Shown here: piece by piece, positions 57,385 through 64,000 of the stretch
Layout of the letters: every line of letters starts with the position of its first letter
How positions within the stretch are numbered: position 1 is the first letter of the stretch
Origin: Ampullaceana balthica
Taxonomy: Eukaryota; Mollusca; Gastropoda; Lymnaeidae
Length of the DNA: 64,000 bases
Assembly (NCBI GenBank): GCA_944989445.1
Contig: CALYLW010000280.1
Span: 1,012,056 to 1,076,055 of the forward strand
Reading direction: 5' to 3'
Program-made: the position numbers and the translations under genes
The notes under the pieces: model-generated
The model's input: only the letters and a program-made list of their open reading frames with translations
Told to the model about the DNA's origin: nothing
The model's database searches: none

Positions 57385-58975
57385 GATAACAATCGAAGTC
57401 AAGTGGAATGCCCCTTAGATAAATGTAATTCAAACGACGAAATGGGCTGCACACAATTTTCATCAATTACGAAAGGAATATATGACGATAAAAGTATTAC
57501 ATTTATAGTTTTCAAAATTTGAAGGAACTAGGATTCTAACAATTTGAATTCAAAATTTATTTTTTCTTCGAATTAACTATTTCTATAAATTATAATTAAT
57601 TACATGCAATACAATCTGTAAGCAATAGAAATAATTAATTCTATGTCGCATATACTTGTAGATTGCAATTTAACCGAAGTTAAGACCGATAATATGATTT
57701 TCTCATCAATCTTACCGCTTAATTAAGTTGTCTCAATTGTAATCTCATAATAAATATGTTGATAGTGGTGCTTTTTAGCGCGACGTTCATTGAAGATACA
57801 ATTTAATTGCACGTCAGTTAAGACAATAGATAGTATATCTATCTATAAATTTTCCCTTTTATGTAAGAGTTCAAACTTTAGTCAACGATTTTAATTTAGG
57901 GCTTTTAACGATTAATTTAAATTTAATCGAAAACTTTTGAAATAAAAACGATTAATTACTCGTTAATTTCGATTAAAGCCAAACATTGAAATTTATTGTG
58001 TCATAAGTACATTTATTAATTTTTTTTTACTTTGTACACCAACGAAGCTTAGACTAATAGGGAACATTGCATGATAGGCAAACGATTTCTTTCAATGGAC
58101 ACAATAACCTTTATCAACATGTTGAACATGCACGTCAGTCAATATTTTAAAACCAAAATGTTCGTGTAATCGTACGGAAATTAGTTTGATATTTATCGGC
58201 AAATTTATTTTACTTTTGGACTTCCAGTACATTAATAAGTGGTGGGTCGATTAATCTTGAAAAAAAAATTAAAATTTATTTTTAACAATTAATCAAGAAA
58301 TTAATCGTTAATTTCCGCAGCCCTATTTTATTTCCATTTAAATATGCTAAAAGGGTTATTCAAATGTATTAGAGAATTTACTGGCAAAACAACAATAACA
58401 AATTGACAGACAACAATAGAATCAGAAAACTCTTACACACAGACAACACTAACAATTATACACATCTTACAAACTGAGAGATAATACTTAAAATCAAACA
58501 AGTCTTTCAGGTAGACAGACAACACTAACAAACAGACAGCTTTAGGAAACACAAACAATCAAACACCTCTGACAAAAAGACAAACTGAAGAATGAGACCA
58601 ATCTTATAGAAAGACAACAGTGAAAATAGGACAACAATTACAAAGTGACAGACAACACAATTCATCAGACAGACAGCCAGACAGCCCTAACAATCAGTTA
58701 AATCTTACAATCTGACAGGCAACATTAACAATCAGATAACTCCTACAAACTAACAGACAACAATAACATCAGACATCTCTTACAGACAAACAATCTGATT
58801 AGAATACACTAACTTATACTTTGGTTTCTGACATGAAACCGATAATTGATAACATATATAAATAACATTCATCACCTTGACTTTTATATTGATCAAAAAT
58901 AATTGTCTTGTGATGACCTCAATGAGAAAAAAAGATGTTGATATTTTATTAAAGACTGATAGAATTTAATGACAG
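57385..58975 (+). repeat. Dispersed family X, copy 6, carrying a nested hAT MITE
   Basis: Degenerate palindrome at 57401-57416 and the 'ggtgctttttagcgcg' landmark near 57764. It continues through 'gattttaatt', the MITE (57897-58325) and 'ttttatttccatttaaatat' into a 'cagacaacactaaca' rich region (58385-58790). 'ttgatattttattaaagact' at 58937 also occurs near 25795, upstream of copy 2. Confidence 0.75.
57897..58325. mobile_element. hAT-type MITE (429 bp) with 8-bp target duplication
   Basis: Termini are TAGGGCTTTTAACGATTAAT and, at the right, CCGCAGCCCTA. Flanks are ttttaatt (57889-57896) and ttttattt (58326-58333), 7 of 8 identical. Family X copy 2 at about 26600 has the uninterrupted sequence 'gattttatttccatttaaa', which is the pre-insertion site with one copy of the duplication. 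No ORF; mobilisation would need a hAT transposase in trans. Confidence 0.85.
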
Positions 58976-59532
58976 GTATATATCTAGGTATATTTGTACA
59001 CAAAATAAATTTACAATATCAACTTAATATATCTTTTAAAAATGTATGCAGGTAATGATTTTTTCTAAAATTTAAGTATCATCTAAATTCGGATGACCTT
59101 CAACTGGTTTGCCCATTTTACAACTTTGAAACGTTTTGGCTGTTCGTTCCATCTACAGTATTTTGGTAAAATAACTTTCTTGTGAACAAATCATACATGC
59201 ACAATGAAAAGAACGCAGTTAACGTTGTTTGAAGTGTTTAAAATGATATCGTTTGTACATTTCCAGTTGTAAAATATACGCGAAGTCAAATTTCCAGTTT
59301 CACAGTAAAATGAACAAATGTTTGATTACGTTAATGAATTGTAAATTAACCAAACAACTTCATAGCTACCAATGTACTGTTCCCTGTAATATCATTCGAT
59401 GTCATCGTTTTTGGACAGATGCATTCCTTACTCAAAAACAATCCACATCACTACCTTTGTTGAAATATTTACAAATGTATATAATGGATTTAAATGAATT
59501 GCAATACCTGATATTAATATGCGTCTAGAAAA
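58976..59532. other. Intergenic, no gene recognised
   Basis: AT-rich. The open frame at 59253-59528 (91 codons) contains several Cys/His but no pattern I recognise. Confidence 0.35.
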
Positions 59533-59855
59533 TCTTTGACAGTAATGTTGAATACAACACAAAACAATGATTATAGACGTCAGTGTCATTGTGACTTCTT
59601 TGACAGTAATGTTGAATACAACACAAAACAATTATTATAGACTTCATTGTCATTGTGATGTCTTTGACAGTAATGTTGAATACAACACAAAACAATGATT
59701 ATAGACTTCATTGTCATTGTTATTTCTTTGACAGTAATGTTGAATACAAAACAAAACAATGATTATATACTTCTGTGTCATTGTGACGTCTTTGACAGTA
59801 ATATTGAATACAACATAAAACAGTGATTATAGACTTCAGTTTCATTGTTACGCAT
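59533..59855 (+). repeat. 64-bp tandem repeat, five units
   Basis: 'tttgacagtaatgttgaata' starts at 59535, 59599, 59663, 59727 and 59791, exactly 64 bp apart. Each unit also has 'acaaaacaatgattatagac' and 'cattgtga'. Confidence 0.95.
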
Positions 59856-60286
59856 CTTTTAGAGAATGAATTCGCCACCATCTTCAGTTGATCGACGATG
59901 ATAATAAAGATATACACAATTTTCAGTGCTGATTTCAACGTGTAAGTCTCTTGTACAGCGTTTAGTTCATTGTCCATCCTTCATGCACGGAGAAATCCAG
60001 TTTATCCATCCACATGGACCATATATCATGTTTTTGTAACAACTTCTAATAAGCCTTGATCAATGTCAATGTCTGATATTACTGCTGTAATGACTTCATC
60101 AATTATTCTTGTGTAATATTATCATTAAACTAAATGAAAATGTGTGCATGCGGTAATCTTCTTTTTTTCAATTGAATGGCATACACCCTACAGCGTGGCT
60201 CAACAAAATAATTACATCACACAATGAAATCAATCACACATTGATATTTCTTATTTGAACACACGTGCAATGATGTCCTGACAATC
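59856..60286. other. Intergenic, no gene recognised
   Basis: AT-rich sequence between two tandem arrays. Confidence 0.35.
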
Positions 60287-61612
60287 ATAATACAATGTCA
60301 TTGTGATCATTATACAATTTTCATGTGATCATAATACAATTGTCATGGTGATCATAATGCATTTGTCATGGTGATCCTAATAAAATTGTCATGGTGATCA
60401 TAATACAATTGTCATGGTGATCATAATACAATTGTCAAGGTGATCATAATACAATTGTCATGGTGATCATAATACAATTGTCATGCTGATCATAATACAA
60501 TTTTCATGGTGATAATAATTCAATTGTCATGTGATCATAATACAATTGCCATGTGATCACAATATAATTGTCATGGTGATCATAATACAATTGTCATGTG
60601 ATTATAATACAATTGTCATGGTGATCATAATACAATTGTCATGTGATTATAATATAATTGTCATGGTGATCATAATACAATTGTCATGTGATTATAATAC
60701 AATTGTCATGGTGATCATAATACAATTGCCATGTGATCACAATATAATTGTCATGGTGATCATAATACAATTGTCATGTGATTATAATACAATTGTCATG
60801 GTGATCATAATACAATTGTCATGGTGATCATAATACAATTGTCATGTGATTATAATACAATTGTCATGTGATCATAATACAATAGTCATGGTGATCATAA
60901 TACAATAGTCATGGTGATCATAATATAATTGTCATGGTGATCATAATACAATTGTCATGTGGATCATAATACAATTGTCATGTGATCATAATATAATTGT
61001 CATGGTGATCACAATACAATTGCCATGTGATTATAATACAATTTTCATGGTGATCATAATACAATTGTCATGTGGATCATAATACAATTGTCATGTGATC
61101 ATAATATAATTGTCATGTGATTATAATACAATTGTCATGGTGATCATAATACAATTTCCATGTGATCACAATATAATTGTCATGTGATTATAATACAATT
61201 GTCATGGTGATCATAATACAATTGCCATGTGATTATAATACAATTGTCATGTGATTATAATACAATTGTCATGGTGATCATAATACAATTGCCATGTGAT
61301 CACAATATAATTGTCATGGTGATCATAATACAATTGTCATGGTGATCATAATACAATTGTCATGGTGATCATAATACAATTGTCATGGTGATCATAATAC
61401 AATTGTCATGTGATTATAATACAATTGTCATGTGATCATAATACAATTGTCATGTGGATCATAATACAATTGTCATGTGATCATAATACAATTGTCTTGG
61501 TGATCATAATACAATTGTCATGTGATTATAATACAATTGTCATGTGATTACAATACAATTTTCATGTGATCATAATACAATTGTCATGGTGATCATAATA
61601 CAATTGTATCTT
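60287..61612 (+). repeat. 22/23-bp satellite, about 59 units
   Basis: Units read 'gtcatggtgatcataataca' plus 'att' (23 bp) or lack one G (22 bp, 'gtcatgtgatcat' or 'gtcatgtgattat'). Each unit holds two short palindromes, TGATCA and CAATTG. 22- and 23-bp units alternate in recurring orders (for example blocks ending 'gccatgtgatcacaatata' at about 60546, 60727 and 61289), indicating multi-unit duplications. Confidence 0.96.
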
Positions 61613-62181
61613 GTGTGTATTTATGTAAGTCATTGTATCTTGTGTGTATTTATGTAAGTCATTGTATCTTGTGTGTATTGGCCATTTTCCACAATTTATC
61701 GGATTACCGTCAGTTGAAACTACGTCACGAAACTGAATATATTATTCTGACCTTAGTTTGGTTAAAAGCAATAACATTAAGAAAAGTCGTTCAGTCGCAA
61801 TTTTAGCATTTATATCGACACCATATTGATGAAACAATTAACAACAATTAAAATAATATTGGACATTAAAACCGATTATAAAAGCGACGAGTTTTGGAGA
61901 CCACATGAACATTACCATCTCTGCCAAGTAGAACTATATCACGTGATGTATATTCTTCATTAACTATGAATATAGTACATCATTTTTTGATGGTGCGTTG
62001 TATTCTCTTCCATGTTAGCAGGCTGGTGGTTTGCCATCTCTAATTATAACAACGTATTCATTAGCTGTTTTTTGCACGAAGGCAATTCTTACTAGTATTT
62101 TTAAAACATATTTATAAAGCTCATATAAAGCTAATATACTAATAGCAATTAATTACCATTGTATTCCTTATTGTAGTAAGC
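61613..62181. other. Intergenic; short 'cttgtgtgtatttatgtaag' repeat
   Basis: The unit 'cattgtatcttgtgtgtatt' occurs three times near 61605-61680. Otherwise no feature is seen. Confidence 0.4.
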
Positions 62182-62182
62182 N
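62182..62182. other. Single ambiguous base (N)
   Basis: The only N in the window sits exactly where unrelated AT-rich sequence changes to G/C-rich LINE coding sequence. It may mark an assembly join and not the natural 5' truncation point. Confidence 0.9.
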
Positions 62183-63535
62183 TACAGACAGAACTCTGAT
62201 CTGTTCTCCACCTATGTCGACCTGACCAAGGCCTTTGACACTGTTGGCAGAGAGGGTCTGTGGAAGATCATGGCAAAGTACGGTTGCCCAAGGAAATTCA
62301 TCGTCTTGGTGCAACAATTCCATGAAGGCATGCAGGCCAGAGTCCAGGACAGCGGGGAGTTTTCTGATCCTTTCCCAGTCACAAACGGAGTCAAGCAGGG
62401 CTGCGTCCTGGCACCAACACTGTTTAGCCTCATGTTTTCCGCCATGCTGACAGAGGCCTTCAGAGACGAGGATGTTGGTGTCAACCTGAAATACTGCACA
62501 GATGGCAAGCTGTTCAACCTTCGGAGGCTCCAGGCAAAAACCAAGGTTATGACAGACATCATCAGAGACCTGCTGTTCGCTGATGACTGTGCCCTCAACG
62601 CTGTCTCAGAAGCCGACATGCAACGCAGTGTAAACCTGTTCTCCAGTGCCTGCACAAACTTTGGTCTGTCAATCAACACCAAGAAGACTGAGGTCCTCCA
62701 CCAGCCTGCGCCTGGAAGACCCTACGTAGAGCCCAACATCACTGTCAACGGCCAGAGACTCAATACAGTGCACCGGTTCACATACCTAGGCAGCACACTG
62801 TCTCAAAATGTCACCATCGATGACGAAGTGAACGTCAGAATTGCCAGAGCCAGCTCCACTTTTGGCAGGTTGTACCCTAATGTCTGGAACAGAAGAGGCA
62901 TTACCATCCAGACCAAGCTGAAAGTGTACAGGGCAGTGGTGCTCCCCACACTGCTTTATGCTTGTGAAACTTGGACTGTTTATCAGCGCCATGCAAGAAA
63001 GCTGAACCACTTTCATATAACAAGCCTCAGGAAGATTCTCGGCATAAAGTGGCAGAACAAAATTCCAGACACAGTGGTACTGACCAAGGCAGGTCTCCCC
63101 AGCATCTTCACCCTCCTGATGCAGTCCCAGCTTCGCTGGGCAGGGCACGTTGTCCGAATGCCAGACGAGAGACTGCCAAAGAGAATCTTCTATGGTGAGC
63201 TCCAGTATGGCCAGCGGTCCCACGGTGGGCAAAAGAAACGCTTCAAAGACACACTGAAAGCCTCAATGAAAGCGTTTGCCATAAATCCAGACACATGGGA
63301 ACGAGCTGCAATGGACCGATCCACCTGGCGCTCTTCCATCCACGAAGGTGCCAGGTCATGTGAGGCAAACCGGATTACCGCCGCAGAAAAGAAGAGGCAA
63401 GCCCGAAAGGCCCATGCTGTCAACCCTCCAGGAGATGTCGCACTCGCCCCCTGTCCCTTCTGTTCCCGAACCTTTTGTGCAAGGATCGGCCTAATCAGCC
63501 ATCTGCGCACGCACAGAAAACCCTCGGATGACTAG
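62183..63535 (+). CDS. 5'-truncated LINE reverse transcriptase with C-terminal C2H2 zinc finger
   Basis: The frame is open from the base after the N to the stop at 63535, about 450 codons. The first ATG, 62270, is internal. It reads FSTYVDLTKAFDTVGREG (motif A, partly upstream of that ATG), NGVKQGCVLAPTLFSLMF (motif B), LLFADDCALNAV (motif C, about 62573-62608), FTYLGSTLS, then the thumb/tail LRKILGIKWQNKIPDT, LRWAGHVVRMPDE and TWRSSIHEGARSCEANR. It ends in a C-x2-C-x12-H-x3-H finger (CPFCSRTF start) before HRKPSDD. Catalytic residues are intact, and codons are G/C-rich compared with the flanks, consistent with a young insertion. The fingers domain and endonuclease are missing. I/Nimb-type membership is possible but not established here. 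Confidence 0.9.
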   Translation, partial: YRQNSDLFSTYVDLTKAFDTVGREGLWKIMAKYGCPRKFIVLVQQFHEGMQARVQDSGEFSDPFPVTNGVKQGCVLAPTLFSLMFSAMLTEAFRDEDVGVNLKYCTDGKLFNLRRLQAKTKVMTDIIRDLLFADDCALNAVSEADMQRSVNLFSSACTNFGLSINTKKTEVLHQPAPGRPYVEPNITVNGQRLNTVHRFTYLGSTLSQNVTIDDEVNVRIARASSTFGRLYPNVWNRRGITIQTKLKVYRAVVLPTLLYACETWTVYQRHARKLNHFHITSLRKILGIKWQNKIPDTVVLTKAGLPSIFTLLMQSQLRWAGHVVRMPDERLPKRIFYGELQYGQRSHGGQKKRFKDTLKASMKAFAINPDTWERAAMDRSTWRSSIHEGARSCEANRITAAEKKRQARKAHAVNPPGDVALAPCPFCSRTFCARIGLISHLRTHRKPSDD

Positions 63536-63575
63536 AGTGGTCCTCGTCGTATCGACGGACGAACGAACAAGGCCT
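63536..63575 (+). other. LINE 3' UTR with conserved hairpin
   Basis: 'tcgtcgtatcgacggacgaa' forms a CGTCG/CGACG stem with a three-base loop. The same sequence, inverted, is at the 3' end of the truncated copy at 55557-55590. It may be the recognition element for the element's own reverse transcriptase. Confidence 0.55.
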
Positions 63576-63620
63576 TGATATACTAACATTTTAAGTTGGT
63601 TAATGTGTGCTGTTGATGTA

Positions 63621-63702
63621 AAGGGTGAATTCACGTAGATTCGAACCCATGACTCTCTGTTCGTGAGCCAAAAGCGCATGAGGCACGACCGCAGTTCCCT
63701 CA
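63621..63702 (-). repeat. tRNA-like sequence, probable SINE head or tRNA pseudogene
   Basis: The minus strand has a B-box-like GGTTCGAATC. Upstream is an anticodon-arm-like 'cttttggctcacgaacagag' and an A-box-like 'tgcggtcgtgcctcatgcg'. Stem pairing is imperfect (the acceptor ends do not pair well), so a functional tRNA is unlikely and a SINE promoter region is more plausible. Confidence 0.4.
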
Positions 63703-64000
63703 GAAATTTTTTTTTCAGTTAAAGAGGAAGAGAACACAACCAGTACTACGTTTTTTAACTCTAACAAATCGTTTTAGACCGACAACTTACCAGCAGGTAG
63801 CTAACTATGTAATTTATTAATTATAATAATTACTATTTCAGAACTTATGTAGCGCGGTACAACAGCAAGCAAACAGCGCTTTAGATTAAAAGTTTAAAAA
63901 TTGATGACATACACTTATTGTCAAAGAAAGTCAATATAAACCATTCAAAATGTTATTCGTAAAAACATACAATGACCTTGTTAGTACACATCAAAGAAAT
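63703..64000. other. Intergenic, no feature recognised
   Basis: AT-rich sequence to the window end. Confidence 0.3.

Noticed and set aside
60531..60827. Repeating hydrophobic frame (VMVIIIQLSCDYN)
   Set aside because: It arises from the 22/23-bp satellite and ends where the unit length changes the frame.
38271..61612. CRISPR-like direct repeats
   Set aside because: The arrays are head-to-tail satellites without unique spacers, in animal DNA.
63621..63702. Functional tRNA gene
   Set aside because: The B-box is good, but the acceptor and D arms do not pair convincingly.

Overview
This is a stretch of AT-rich, intron- and repeat-dominated animal nuclear DNA. It has no operons and no bacterial-type genes. 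The repeat content (RTE and CR1-like LINEs, LINEs with a C-terminal zinc finger, non-autonomous Helitrons with internal tandem cores, hAT and pogo-like relics, many minisatellites) and one protease-like exon of a type I associate with snails suggest a lophotrochozoan, probably a gastropod mollusc. That placement is inference. No species marker (rRNA, mitochondrial or conserved single-copy gene) is present.

The only convincing host gene is on the + strand near 13.2-16.2 kb. A large terminal exon (14990-15897) encodes a chymotrypsin-like protease domain with a TARHVV histidine box, a candidate aspartate and a CPGSSG serine box. A phase-compatible upstream exon may lie at 13275-13359, and two AATAAA signals follow the stop. 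The intron between them holds an antisense CR1-like LINE that has lost its catalytic FADD box.

Layout. 0-4 kb: a hAT relic, then AT-rich DNA. 5.67-9.89 kb: a 40-bp minisatellite split by a nearly full-length antisense RTE retrotransposon whose single ORF is broken by one frameshift. 10-12.2 kb: a Helitron end and a LINE 3' fragment. 16.7-20 kb: nested Helitron-like elements carrying another LINE fragment. 20.1-24.9 kb: palindromic foldback MITEs, an RTE 5' fragment, a tandem array of an apparent RTE/hAT junction, and a second hAT relic. 23.8-34.8 kb: an unclassified dispersed family (called X here) marked by a palindrome, a 35-bp minisatellite, hAT relics and another Helitron. 35-37.6 kb: a pogo-like MITE and a third foldback MITE. 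38.2-40.6 kb: a 32-bp satellite. 41.65-48.17 kb: a 39-bp satellite of about 167 units. 48.3-58.9 kb: X copies, a Helitron with both canonical ends, an LTR-retrotransposon 3' end, LINE 3' fragments and a hAT MITE whose empty site is visible in a paralogous copy. 59.5-61.6 kb: 64-bp and 22/23-bp tandem arrays. 62.18-63.7 kb: a 5'-truncated LINE with intact FADD and zinc finger that starts at an assembly N, then a tRNA-like sequence.

The long translations across the 39-bp satellite are periodicity artefacts, not genes. I worked by eye. Repeat boundaries outside clear terminal motifs are approximate, and family names are assigned from motifs and termini only.
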